This document shows, piece by piece, positions 1 to 13,505 of a stretch of DNA of 64,000 nucleotides. This stretch comes from Chrysomallon squamiferum (taxonomy: Eukaryota > Mollusca > Gastropoda > Neomphalida > Peltospiridae). The stretch lies in the NCBI GenBank assembly GCA_012295275.1, contig CM022665.1, positions 5,748,901 through 5,812,900 on the forward strand, in the 5' to 3' direction. Made by a program: the position numbers and the translations under genes. The notes under the pieces are model-generated. The model was given only the letters and a program-made list of their open reading frames with translations, was not told the origin of the DNA and made no database searches. Within the stretch, counting starts at the first letter, position 1. Every line of letters starts with the position of its first letter.

Positions 1-890
1 CACGAGGTGAGACATTTCTAGATGTGTGTCACGGATTTCATTGTAGTTTCAGTTCAGCAGTGCAGTCATCAAGTCAGAATTTTTACAACACTTTCAACAA
101 CTGTACTTTCATTCAGTTTAAATCAACGTATTTCTAAACGAACACTTCTCTGTCTAAACGTGAAGAAAAAAAATATTCAAAATCTTCCTCTTTTTTTTTC
201 ACTTTTGTTCGTGCGTGCATGTTTGTTTGTTTATTTGCGCGTGTATTTCGTTTTTTTTTTTTTTTGTGTGTTTTTTTTTTGGTAGTATACCTTTGTATCT
301 GACACTGACGCGCTTCTGACGGAAGCATATTTTATATATGACATGTTTTAATAAATCACGAGTATAATTAAAGAAGGTGACTTATAAGCGGGAAGTTGGT
401 GATGTTTCTAACTCCGCCTACGCTGTGTGAGGTGACCTTCCAGAGCATAAAAGTGTGAAACATAAAAGTGATAATTTAATACCTACCCACGCACAAATTC
501 TTCCACAATGCAGAAGAAGAAGAAAAAAAAAAAAAAAAAAAAAAAAAGAAATTCCCTAAAGTTTAGTTTACTGTGATTTGATGGATGTTGCTTTTATTTT
601 ATTTGTTCTGTTTGCTCCGTTTTGTTTTTAGTCTAAGGTGCTTTAATGAAGTTTTTATTACCTTGTTTCGCTTGTTTTTAGTTTGTTCTCTTTTATTGCA
701 TTGCAGCACTGTGCTCAGATTTGCATTCCTTTACCTTCAATATATCTGTCTGTACATCTAACAGTCTATCTGTCTCTCTCTCTTTCTTAACGTCCGTTTT
801 TCTCTCTGTCTATCTACTTACCTTCCTGTCTGTCTACCGATCTGCCTGCTAGTCTCTGTCTCTCTATCTGTCTGTTTACTTACCTTCTCT
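1..890. other. No gene recognised
   Basis: AT-rich sequence with T runs (near 190, 250) and a 25-nt A run near 520. The short ORFs lack codon bias or family motifs. Confidence 0.6.
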
Positions 891-947
891 GTCTGTTTAT
901 CTATCTATCTATTTATCTATCCATCTGTCTGTCTATCTGTCTATCTG

Positions 948-978
<31 letters not shown>

Positions 979-1060
979 GTCTGTCTGTTTACTTACCTTC
1001 TCTGTCTGTTTATCTATCTATCTATTTATCTATCCATCTGTCTGTCTATCTGTCTATCTG

Positions 1061-1107
<47 letters not shown>

Positions 1108-1279
1108 GTCTGTCTGTTTCTTACCTTTCTGTCTGTTTGTCTGTCTGTTTCCATCTGTCTGTCTATCTGTCTATCTTACCTTCTATCTATCTGTTTATCT
1201 ATCTATCTATCTATCTATTTATCTATCCATCTGTCTGTTTATCTATCTATCTACTTTTATCTATCCATCTGTCTGTCTA

Positions 1280-1315
<36 letters not shown>

Positions 1316-1380
1316 TCTATCTGTCTGTCTGTTTACTTACCTTCTCTGTCTGTTTATCTATCTATCTATTTATCTATCCA

Positions 1381-1451
<71 letters not shown>

Positions 1452-1583
1452 GTCTGTCTGTCTGTTTACTTACCTTCTCTGTCTGTTTATCTATCTATTT
1501 ATTTATCTATCCATCTGTCTGTCTATCTATCTATCTATCTGTCTATCTGTCTATCTCTGTCTGTTTATCTTTCTATCAATCCA

Positions 1584-1619
<36 letters not shown>

Positions 1620-1671
1620 TTTATCTATTACCTTCTCTGTCTGTTTATCTATCTATTTATCTATCCATCTG

Positions 1672-1708
<37 letters not shown>

Positions 1709-1731
1709 ATCTATCTGTCTGTCTGTCTGTC

Positions 1732-1763
<32 letters not shown>

Positions 1764-1806
1764 TCTGTCTGTCTGTCTGTCTTGTCTGTCTGTCTGTTTG
1801 TCTGTT
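890..1806. repeat. Compound (CTAT)n/(CTGT)n array
   Basis: About 0.9 kb of intermixed CTAT and CTGT tetranucleotides is interrupted at intervals by a shared TTTACTTACCTTCTCTGTCT segment, so blocks were duplicated as a higher-order unit. The long ORF through it (Ser-Ile-Tyr-Leu) is an artefact. Confidence 0.95.
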
Positions 1807-2557
1807 GACTTATTTTCTCCTTTTTTTTCTGATATAATCTATGAGCAATTACAAAAGAAAAGGCAAACCTCCCACCCAAAAAAAAAAGACAACCCCAGAT
1901 CTGTTCATTTACAAGTTATTTTTATATATATCTGAAATTTCGGTGACTAAGAATGCCTAATGAGAATTGTTTTTCTCTCTCTCTCTTTCAAATGGTTTAT
2001 GTTTCTTATTTATGTGACAGAGTTGTTTTCAGTTTCTGGATCACATTTAACAGTAGTCTAGAACGACAGGTAATTTAACTATAAGCAGAACAATCATGCA
2101 ACATTTCATGCATTGGATTTTGTTTTTCTTACTCATTATGTTGTTATGCGTATATTCGGTTTCATTTTGATCACCTTTTTTTTTTTTTTTTTCCTTTGTT
2201 AATTTCGCTTTAAAGAAATAACAAAGGCAGGCTAAAATTTCAGTTGCTGTCGTAAAGTTAATTTTATTGTAATTACTGTTTACAAAAAAAAAAAAAAAAA
2301 ACATTGTCGATAAGTACTATTAAATTTCTTTTAAAAAAAAAAATGAATAAATAAATAAATAATAAACAAATAAATAAAATGTACGTTGACTATATTACTT
2401 AAGGTAACGGTTCGGAACACATGACCTGTTTGCAGGAAATCAAAGGAAATGCTAGAAGAGATGATTGATGATGATAATAAAATAGAAATAATAATTTTAT
2501 ATAAATCAACTTTCACCTGAAAAAGACTTGACGAACATATAATTGTCTGTATTTTTA

Positions 2558-2703
<146 letters not shown>

Positions 2704-3236
2704 CTCTTGTGTAAATAAGAGTACAAACATACATTTTCAAAAACACTCTTGCTTACTGACCTGTTTCAAGACAGCCTGGATAATATACTACAATTATTTG
2801 TTTCTTCACATGGCTCGCTGTATTTGACATGACTCAATGACTTCAGTTTTATCGGAAGACAAGATCTGTGTATTATTTTAAATTAATGTAGGCACACTGA
2901 GATACTCTGATAGCAACCCTGAAAGTAATAATAATCACATAGCCCCAAATCTGTAATTTCCTGTTTATGAAGGAAGGAAGAATTAAATGCGTACTGGAAA
3001 AGAACGAGAGAAAATCTCGCAAGACAAAAAGATGTGAAAACAAAATCCTGAGGCATTCGCCCAATAACGGGACACTAGAGCTGCTGCTGCTGCTGATGGT
3101 GATGATGATGACATAGATATATAAAAGTGTTAATATCTAAATAGTTAATAATTAACAGGATATGTCGTAGAACAAAATGATGTACGTTAATATCGTACAG
3201 GCTAACGAACTGTTAAAACTGATGATGATGCTATCA

Positions 3237-3276
3237 GTAGTAGTAGTAGTAGTAGTAATATTTTATTATAATTATA

Positions 3277-3338
<62 letters not shown>

Positions 3339-3375
3339 TATTATTACTATTATTATTATTATTATTATTATTATA
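3237..3375. repeat. (TAG)n/(TTA)n trinucleotide tract
   Basis: TAG repeats pass into a long, almost pure TTA run; the poly-Tyr ORF across it is an artefact. Confidence 0.95.
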
Positions 3376-6300
3376 AATAAATAAATCCCCATTAACAGAT
3401 TAAGTCTTCAAACTGGATAAAACAGATTCTCAGAAAGTTATTTCATATACACGATTACTGAAATCTGACTTCCTATCACTGGTTTTAGTAGTTACTGAAC
3501 GGAATTCCATTCAGAGCTGTGGCTGATATCAAAGGTAAACATAAAGCGCTGTATTCTGTACCTTACATTTATTTAGCACTGATAAAATAATCTGTCCAAA
3601 AATTACGTAACAAATTAATACGACACAGGTGCGTATTTGTCCGTACACAGGGATACAAAATATATTGCGCAATACGTATTCTGTTATAATTTGAGACTAG
3701 ATAACCAAGTTAATATTATCTTATCTTGTCGTATTCCGCTTTGCCTTCTATTATTCAGTGACGTAATCAGACTTGTTATCAATACGATCGCCTTAGATAC
3801 AAAGTCCGACTCATTCTTGCAGAAACCGACAAGTGCGTAATACGTACGATAAGGCGCAAGATATTTCAAAACTTTAATACGTACATGCGTAAAAACATTT
3901 TTTCATTACATCCGTGCTCTGTTGTGATTGATTTTCTTCTGTTTCATATTAATTAACTTTTGCTTCACCTTCATTTCTTCTCCACTGACTAGGCTTTACT
4001 TTACTTCGGTTAATTTTGCTTCAGTTGACTGAAACTGGCTAAATGCTCCACATAAAATGAGGTTTACACGTTATAACAAATTTAAATATGTACGTATTAA
4101 ATTAATTATCATTTCACCGTGGATGATTTTTCTTAACGTGGTTGTGGTTTCTGCTTCATTTGTTATTACAGTCTGTGCTGTGGTGGTCGTCGTGGTGTTG
4201 ATGTGGTCATGTTTAGGATGGGCTCGTTTTCTTTTTTTTTTTTTTCATTGTATTCTATTCCTATTTTCTTCGCCACCGTTTCTGACAGAAATATAAACTT
4301 ATGGCTTCAAATTACAAGATCCGTTAACAAAACAGATCCCTCATGAGTATTATCTGTAAACGTGATACATCTAATGTCAACCGAGAAAGAAAACCCAACA
4401 CAGAAACAAACAAGTGAAAAACAAAGAACAAAGCTGACTGTTTCAAATCTGAGTTATTTGAATAATGTACATCTCACTGAAAAAAAAAAAAAAAAAAAAA
4501 AAAAAATGTCAGTCACCAAATACCAAGTTGATGTACTATTAAATTAAAGGGGACAAGTTCAGTAGTTTTGGGTACCAAATTTATATCCATTACTTCCATC
4601 TTTTTTCCTGTTTTCGTTTTGACTGTAAATGCTGAGAGGAGTTTAAGTGAATTTATGAAAAGAAACTTCTTTCATTTTTTTTTTTTTTTTTAAATTTTAT
4701 TTGCTAATATATATATAACTTAAAACGTTTATTCAGTAAATTCATTATTATAATTATTTTGTTTCCGACGTAATTTCCGAACAGAATGTAGGTCACAGCC
4801 GCTCTGACCTTGACAGACGTTTTTAATTTGTGTCGTAAACCCCGATGTTTACTCGTTCCTCGCCCAGTTCAAAGAGCTCACCAGACAATTTGTGCACCAC
4901 ACAGAGAAGGTCCGAGGACAATGGTCAAGTGCTCCAATTAATCTTACAGCACCCGGATTTTAAATCCAGCTTTTATGTCGATCCCGTGGTGAGGCAACAC
5001 CGGATGACCTCGCGACACGACCCCATCCCAGTAACCCGTAACCGACAAAGAGTTGTTAATGAGGTGCAAAGATGTGCATGGTTTGTTCACAAATACTTGC
5101 CAGTTCAATCGAGTCATCTTGATTTAATAACGAATTCTGTTTTTCTCTCATCGGTGGCTTTAATTTCGCACATTCCATTGATGAATGCCTCGTCCCCCGC
5201 TTCGGACCAGCTGGTCATCGTGTTAGATAGGCCATTAAGCTGACCTTTCAAGTCCAGTAGTAAAGACCTTTTGGAGACTGGTACGCTTTGTTTTCAAGTG
5301 ACGAGATTTCTTTCTCTTTCTTTTTTTTTTTTTTTTTTTTTTCTTTTTATGCTTGTGATTTCGTCTTAGATCTAAACCCAATGTCAGTTTAATTCAACAC
5401 CATCTTATTCAGTCAATATTGGCCTTACACAAAACTTTAGCTAACGTGATACGTTTTGTGTGGACTGTTACACTGTGAGAGGTTTTTGCCGTTCAGGTGT
5501 CTGTGTGTTTGTGTTATATCACCGAGACTGAAGGAAATACTTGTCATAAATAGATTTATTTTTATTTATTATTACTATTATTTATTATTATCATTATTTT
5601 TTTTTTTTATAATGTTATTAAAGTGAACCTAAACTATTAAGTCTATAATAACAGTAACAAAACTTTTAATACACACAAAACGTTTATAAAACCTCATAAA
5701 GGGATTATACCAACAGAACAGAAAGCAAATATCTGTTAAATAACTGACTTTTTTTATTTAACAGAAGAAGAATAAAATTTTATATTAATCTCCATAAAAA
5801 TTATTTCAAATACGTTCACTGCCATAACAGGCACCTTCAAAGGATGAAATAAAAAAATCAGAAAAATACGAAGAATAAAACAAGCATACATAAAACTCGC
5901 CTGGAAAATATCCTTCTTTGATAAGTTGTCTAGGCCTACTGAGAGAAGAGAGAGAGAAAAAAAAATATTAGACTTTTCCTTTAAACAACTACTCCGACAA
6001 GTACATGGTCGAAATGAATAAAATTTAATCTAAAAAAAACAAAACAACAACTACTGAACTAAAAAATACCTATTTAATGTTCCAGGTGTTTTAATTGTTA
6101 CAAGAAGTGATAATCGTTTTCTGTAATCGGGTTTTCTGAAGTACATGTATTTCCATGAATAAAGCAAAGGGTATTAAATATCCCTGTCTCCCGTTTAGGT
6201 CCTTAAACAAACATATCCTTTTCAGAGCCGTGTTTATCTGTTTATTAACATAATCAAACTAATAATCTGGTATATTTAATGACATCGTTTTTTTTCATCT

Positions 6301-7527
6301 TGCAACATAAAATAGTTTCACGATAAATCTTATTAATGAATTTTATTAAACAATCAATTTTTTGGCTTTGTTATACTACAACATTTTGAGTGTTGAGAAC
6401 AGTCGTGGGAAACTGAATGGCACACGAAAGTTAACGAGGAAATTTTGTATAAAACATTTTTTCTTTCTTTCTTTCTTTTTTTTTCTTTTTTTAAAATTTT
6501 TGTTGTTGTTGTTGTGCGGCCATGTCTTATGGGGCTTTCTTCTTGAAAAAGATCGTCCAAGCCTTGTTTAGACGTCAAGCAACATATCCATATTTCAACT
6601 TCTGACAAAATCAAAGTTAAAGCTTTTCGGGTTATCTATAAAATCAGGTTGTTTGTACCATCTTCGATCATATGAGGTTTTTTACTCAAATAAAATAAAG
6701 AGAATCTTCTAGAAATGAACAGGTTCTGTTCCGAGCGCTCGTTCGTAATTTCATTAGTTTGTAAATGCAACATATATACCCAGATAGGTTTTTTTTTACA
6801 ATACTGTACTATACGTAAGTGAACATCGAGAAACCTAGAGCTGTATTTATTGTAAATAATACGTGAATACAGGAAAAAAACACATCCTGGACCCAAATTT
6901 TAAAAAGAAAGAAGCAAATAAACAAAAATTAAAAATAAATAAATAAATAAAGTACAGTTAATAATAATTTGAATAACAATCGTGCTAAATTTCGACATCA
7001 TGGTAATTTCTCAGCAGGAATGTTTGTCTGAAGAGGACTCGCTGTACGCTAGAGAACATAATTAAGATTGCAATTTTTATATGGCGTGTTCGGTTTCTAC
7101 TTAGTTAAAACAGAAACACAATTTAAGAAGAACAGTTAATTATTTTGATAGACAGAAAAATACTTCTTGCTGTCAGTTTCAGGTGTGCTGCTCCTCTTTA
7201 TGCACACGTGTGGTAAACTGATATTTTGAAATGTCTGACATTTAGAAAGTTGATGCTGATCTGTTTACGGAAACAGAACGTTCTTGCATCTCAGATTCCA
7301 CCATTTTTTTCCTCAAGTTTCACCGCCATTTTCAGAATGTCAAACAATGCCGCTGTTTACATCACCGAGGTTTTTATTTTATTGGTGGTATTGTTTTTAT
7401 TCTTTTTTTTGTTTGTTTTTGTTTTGTTTTAATCAAAGAGTTAATTAGTACTTGATACTGTAATTTTGAACCCATATTGTTATCTACAGTTATATGCTGA
7501 ACATTATATGTGCTAATCTGGGGTGTT

Positions 7528-7582
<55 letters not shown>

Positions 7583-8505
7583 TTGCTGGTTATTTTTCTC
7601 TTGTTGCCTTGATGATTATGCTAGTTTTCTTTCTTTCGCCTTCCTGTCATCAGTTAGATTATTGTTTCTTTCTAAACGGAACAATAAAAACGAAGGAAAA
7701 ATAGAAGAAATAAAAATATATTAGATCATTTGAAGTTCTCATGTATGAAAACACCTTTAACCAATTTTTTTTTTAATTTTTTTTTTTATTTTTCATTGTT
7801 GTCGTTGTTGTATGACTCCATTAGTAAATATTAAAAAGGTATTTTATTATAAACTGCCAAACAAACACACTACAGGAATTCGGTTAATGCTCCGCGGCAT
7901 GGCATGTCTATTAATAAACGACCCGGATCAGTCGAAAAGTCAATATTTGTACGAAACTGTGCTTACGTACTGCTGCATTTTCCGATTTATGTCGATACTT
8001 TTTATCCTTAATACCGCTTCGACATTTCCACTCTGCTGAATTCAGTGCAAACGTTGTCTCCGCCGTCAAATTATTAGTAAAGAGGTTTCGCGTGGATTTG
8101 TCGTAAAGCTCTTTCGGATTAAAACACAATAATCGTATGTCGACATTAATGGCATAGTTTTGGCGATTAGTGGTTACGTAAAATAGCGAATGTCTCCGTT
8201 CGGACACGATTATTGTGTTTCGTACATTAGACATCGCGGTGATACCTATTACAGAAGTATTAATATACCAATCCAGCCATGCATGTCCACCCTTTCTGCT
8301 GTTAATATATGAAATATACACACATTATGCCCCAGAGTCAAAACGAACAGGTCAGTGGTTTGACTCGATGTTTACGTATTACAAGCCAGAGTGTCTGGAT
8401 GATCTAGATGATATAACCGCACATATGTAAATGTTTAAATACTAGTATTTATAATCTTAATGTTTCGATCTTGTGAGACGTGTTTTGTCGAGAATAGAAT
8501 TAGAG
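3376..8505. other. No gene recognised; GC-balanced patches at 3.5-4.0, 4.85-5.25 and 7.85-8.4 kb
   Basis: The patches are free of simple repeats and CpG-containing, and stand out from the AT-rich surroundings. Open frames occur (4845-5243 +, 7911-8321 -), but no domain, splice pattern or codon signal supports them. Conserved non-coding DNA is a possible explanation that only cross-species alignment can test. Confidence 0.4.
7533..7581. repeat. (CT)n(GT)n tract
   Basis: A short CT run changes directly to GT repeats. Confidence 0.95.

Positions 8506-8509
<4 letters not shown>

Positions 8510-8595
<86 letters not shown>
8510..8595. repeat. (AG)n dinucleotide array
   Basis: About 43 uninterrupted AG units. 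Confidence 0.97.
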
Positions 8596-8596
<1 letters not shown>

Positions 8597-9498
8597 ATAA
8601 ACTTGGCAGCTTTTTTTTTATCGCGCTTCATGAAGTTTTTGTTTTCATTCAAAATTACCGATTATCTATGACATAAACTTTTTAAAAAATGTGTATTTAA
8701 TTAAAAAAATTGAAAATTAATGATTCACAACACATCAACAACAACAAAACAACAACAACTAAAAAAGGTTTCAAGAAAAATGAATACGAATGAAATGTAG
8801 GAAATAATATTTTAAGACGTGTGGCGACCTTGTGTGTTTCCGTTGGGCACCAATTAACAAACGGAAACCTACGAGCATTAACGTCTACTTTCGTCAGTTT
8901 TCATTTTAGCATATTAACATATTAGCAGCATCTCTCGTGAGTCTTGTGATTGAGTTATCTGTCATGATTAAGTAACATTAATATGTGTCACCCTGTAGAA
9001 TGTGACAGGTAACGTAACAGCACTGAACATTGCGTGGAATTCCGAAATGACACGACAGCAATAATTCCCAAGTGAATCTGGTACAGCAAGCCAGCCTGCA
9101 AACTGTACTCAGGTACGGTGATGTACAAGCGAGCTGATATCATAATAATAATATATGTTAATACGTTGTTCCTTGCTACAGCACGGTTAGTCGTGTTGTG
9201 TCAATTCAATTACGAACTAAAACGGAAACGCCTGTCGCTAAGTGCATTTTCTATTAGGACCGAAGATCGTTTGTTAGTAAGCCTACTAATTTCAGTTTCA
9301 TTTTCTGTCAGATGGTGTTTATTTGATAAATAGACTTTCAGAAGATTTGTTTCGTGTAACGTTGTAACATGTTCTTCTAAACGTATTATATAACTCGGAA
9401 CAGACCGTTTTTATTTAAGGAAGAAAGTTTTTTGTATGTAAATAAAACTTATTGACAAATTTTTGCGATTGAAATAAGAATTAAAGTAATTATCTTTG

Positions 9499-9666
<168 letters not shown>

Positions 9667-10039
9667 GGATATTTATATAAGTTGAAGAAAAAATGTTCAA
9701 GTTAAGTAAAATATTTCATATTTATATTTCCCATATTTTATTAGTATTGATGTACACTTGCGAATTCATTGTCTGGAATATCTGACATTTTCAAAGACTA
9801 CACTGATCCCGGGAAACACAGTGTTTTTCTTTATCAGATTTTATAACCTTTATCTCCATTTTCAGAACGTGAAACAATGGAGTCATTTTATTTGTCTTCA
9901 AAAAAAAAAAAAAAAACGTGAGCTCACTCGGACTAATTTGTTTTCCGCGTTCTCGTGATACCGAAACCAAACTTGCTCTTCCCTGAAAGCTCCCTTTTTT
10001 CCTCCCTTCCCCCTTAAAAACCTCCCCTAAGACAACAAA

Positions 10040-10203
10040 CTGTGGCAGATCGCACACCGAGGTACCCAACACGGCGCTTCACACAGTCCATTCCCCTCGA
10101 TTCGTTTCAGACAATCAGGATTCGCTGGCCAGACTCGCTGGACCTTCGGTGTATGAAAACAAACACTTGATGAGGTGTGTGGCATGGCTCCGCCCACCGC
10201 CAG
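10040..10203 (+). promoter_or_regulatory. GC-richer patch ending in a splice donor; candidate 5'UTR exon
   Basis: This is the least AT-rich patch of the first 15 kb. It contains GGCTCCGCCCACCGCCAG followed by GTAAAT at 10204. It could be the non-coding first exon that the acceptor at 15485 requires. The ATG at 10184 would meet a stop at once when joined to 15486, so it would be non-coding. Confidence 0.25.
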
Positions 10204-11271
10204 GTAAATGCCAGCTCTCCTTTCAAGCGTGATCTCATTGTCGTGCTGAACCAAGACAATGGGTCAACATTCAATGGCCAAGTCTTTCGAGAAGACTAGT
10301 ATTTTTAGTAACTAAAGGATACCACTGAAAGTTTTCTTTTTCTTTTCGATCAGAAATCTTCGATACGTTTTTTTTTTTTAAGGATAATTACTTTACTCCT
10401 GCAGTTTCTCGAGTAAGTATAATTATTGATATTTCTTTTTAAAAAAATAATTTTTATATGTGATTCGTTTGCTTGGTACAAGTTTGATTTGTCATGTTTC
10501 TGTTAGATCTTAATTGTCATTGTTTGATGTTAATTTTAATTTTATTGATGATAATAAGATTGTGTGTATATAATAGTATATTTATACATTTTAAAGGGTT
10601 CGCAATTAATTATCCAAAATATTTCGAATTAATTATCGATAGTTCACTATATTTTTGTTTTTAGATATAGGATTATATACATATGCATATATATAAAACA
10701 TTATTGTTAATTCACAGAGTAGTTTATGTTAATACATTATTGTTAATTCTAATAAAAGTTCGTATTAGTATATCATTATTACATAAAAAATGATTTATCT
10801 TAATGCATTATTATTATTAATTCACGTAACAGTTTAAGTTAATCGTCTGATACATTACACAACACAGTCTGTACACTCACGCAGATTATTGCTTTGTCTC
10901 GGTTTAACTTAAATTAACAGGGACGGTCAGCACAGCAGTTGTTTATAAACTCTTAGTGCTACAGCGAATTATTTATTCATTTTTCTGTCGTCTTTTTTTT
11001 TTCTTTTCTTTTATGATTGAAGATGTTAGGTCTATTTTTTTCGTTATACGATAACTTACCAACAGTTTTAATTACGCTTAATTTTATTCAAATGTTTTTC
11101 GAGTAAATGTATATCCCAGTATTGCAGGTTGTGTAATAAGTTATAACGACAAGACTTCGGACTGTTTTAAATGTTTTGAACAAAGGACACACAGTATATT
11201 CAGTTCTGAAGTTGTGAAAATTTTACCAGATATTCTTTGGTTCTAAAAGCTACGGTAATACAAGGAAGGTG

Positions 11272-11311
11272 ATGTACTTTAAAATACAAGGAAGGTGATG
11301 TGCTTTAAAAT
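11272..11311 (+). repeat. Short tandem duplication
   Basis: The segment AAGGAAGGTGATGT(A/G)CTTTA is present twice in direct succession, differing by one base. Confidence 0.85.
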
Positions 11312-11461
11312 ACCTCCGACCTCCGACTTATTTTCTGTATAACGAATTTCGTATCGTATCGTTTCGTTTGGTGAAATTCTTGGTATCTCTCTGTTTTGTC
11401 ATCTGATACTGAATTTTAAGTCCGAGACAACAGCGAGAAGAAACCAGATATCATTTAAGAA

Positions 11462-11492
<31 letters not shown>

Positions 11493-11797
11493 GTTTTGAT
11501 GCTAGAGCGTGAAAGTATCTTTCTGATCAAACAGTATTTACAGCCAAACAGTAACGATAACTTTTAAAACAGAAATAACTTTTGTATGTATACAAAATTA
11601 AAAGGTGCGCGAACCCAAACGTAAATACATTACGATTATTTATCTGGTTTTAATGTAATAAGTGGGTCATCCAGAATACGTAACTTAATCATACTCCTTA
11701 AACTTTGCTCTCTGAACGAAGGAACTTGAAACAGACGAAACTCTGCTGTATAATTTTGAGTGATTTAAATTTTCCTCTTTGTGTATGACTTTTGGTA

Positions 11798-11835
<38 letters not shown>

Positions 11836-12359
11836 AGCGCACACTCATTTTAACAAATGACTCTCTTCAGTTCACTGATCTTAAACATAGTGAAAAGTTG
11901 AAAGGTGTGTATCCTCATTTATCAAAATATATGTCAGCACTCCACAAACCCGCCCTCATGCAGTTTCGTTCATCCATGCAAGCATTCTTTAGCTGAATGA
12001 ACTCCATTATAAATAAGTGTATGTGTCTGTGCGTATGTGTACCTGGGTGTGTACGTGTGGGTGTGTGTGTGTGTGTGTGCGCGCGCGCGCGTTTATGTAG
12101 AGGAAGACATGTAAGAAATTAACCTGTACATTCATTCAGTGAAACAACACGTAACAGGTACAATTAATTCATCTGTTACATATAATCTGATACACTCTGC
12201 GTGATTCGAGCTGTACCATGATTTATGTTTCTCTCTCAGTTGCGTGTCAGTGAACGAGTTGTTTAGAAATACACGGGATATCACGTAACAGGAATTCAAT
12301 ACTTAAACAGGCCACAGTGAGACGCTAACTGATCATGTTACTGTTTGTGTACAAGTGTT

Positions 12360-13090
12360 GCTGCTGATTTAACATACTACTGTTTATACAGTAATAATTT
12401 TATTTTAACTCTTTATACAGTTATTACTTTTGTTTTAACTCTTTATACAGTTATTACTTTTGTTTTAATGTATGACTACTATAATATTTCTTAGCTTTAC
12501 TCCTGTCACTGCAGATATTATGTGTAACTCTCACAACATTTATGACTATTACTGTTATTTTAATGTATTACTATTACAGTTCTTAGTTTTAGCACGGTAA
12601 CAATTACTACAGTTATTACTATTACTTTTAGTTTAAAATATATTATTATTAGTTTTTAGGTCTACTACAGCTACTGTTATTTAAGTAACTGTTGATATAA
12701 TTATTACTACTGCTGTATATTCTGTTGTAATTATTGTTACCACTAAACTTTCTATTTCTATAGTTACTTCTGTTAGTATAGTTATTACTATTACTAAAAA
12801 TTATGATGCTCCTGTATAATGAACATTTTTTCTACCACTGTTACTGCACTACTACTGCTAGCTACTTCTACTACAACTGCTATACTACTGCTGCTACGAC
12901 TACTTCTTCTACTTCACTACCACGAGCAAGAGCTGCTATCTCTGCTGTTTTACCTTTTATTTCACTACTGATACAGTTTCTACGACTGTGACCGATGCTG
13001 CTAATTTTACAACTTCTGCTACAACCGACATAACTACTTTGAATATTGCTAATACAACTATTATAACTGCTACTAGTACTTCTAATATAA
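12360..13090. repeat. Degenerate trinucleotide-rich (ACT/ATT/CTG) stretch
   Basis: About 0.7 kb of imperfect ACT, TTA and CTG units, with two exact 31-bp direct copies at about 12408-12469 (CTCTTTATACAGTTATTACT...). No coding signal. Similar cryptic-simple tracts occur at 13970-14130, 38300-38430, 57500-57620 and 60065-60350. Confidence 0.7.
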
Positions 13091-13464
13091 GATCATTTCG
13101 CGGTTTGATGAAGCAAGTTTGGATATAACAAACTGTAGGTTTTTTCTTTTTTGTTTATTGTAAGAGCTTCTTAAAGTATACCGGGGTGTCTAGAATGAAA
13201 AATGTCTTCTGTGAAATACAGTGTTAAATTTTGAGATCGTTAAGTGTGCAAAGCAAAATTCTGTTTTGGTCTAGATCATTACCTTCGGAAAAGGCGGTAT
13301 CCTTTTTCTTATGTTTAAGTTTGTTGTTTAAATAAGCATAGTATTTAAGAAATGCCGATCATTCATATACCAGAAGTTTTATTTGCTGATCACCCAAATC
13401 GTCATCTGTACACTCTTTTATTTATTTTTATTTTTTTTATTTATTTAATTTTAATTTATTTATT

Positions 13465-13505
<41 letters not shown>

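Noticed and set aside
890-1806. CRISPR-like regular spacing
   Set aside because: Spacers are themselves tetranucleotide repeats in a eukaryotic sequence; not a CRISPR array.
1137-1808. 223-residue ORF of Ser-Ile-Tyr-Leu repeats
   Set aside because: Entirely the CTAT/CTGT microsatellite read in one frame.
3177-3380. Poly-Tyr ORF
   Set aside because: Translation of (TTA)n/(TAT)n.
4845-5243. 132-residue ORF in a GC-balanced patch
   Set aside because: No recognised domain, no splice neighbours and no codon bias visible; a chance open frame or conserved non-coding DNA is as likely.
7911-8321. 136-residue minus-strand ORF
   Set aside because: Open frames also exist on the plus strand over part of the patch; no family motif.
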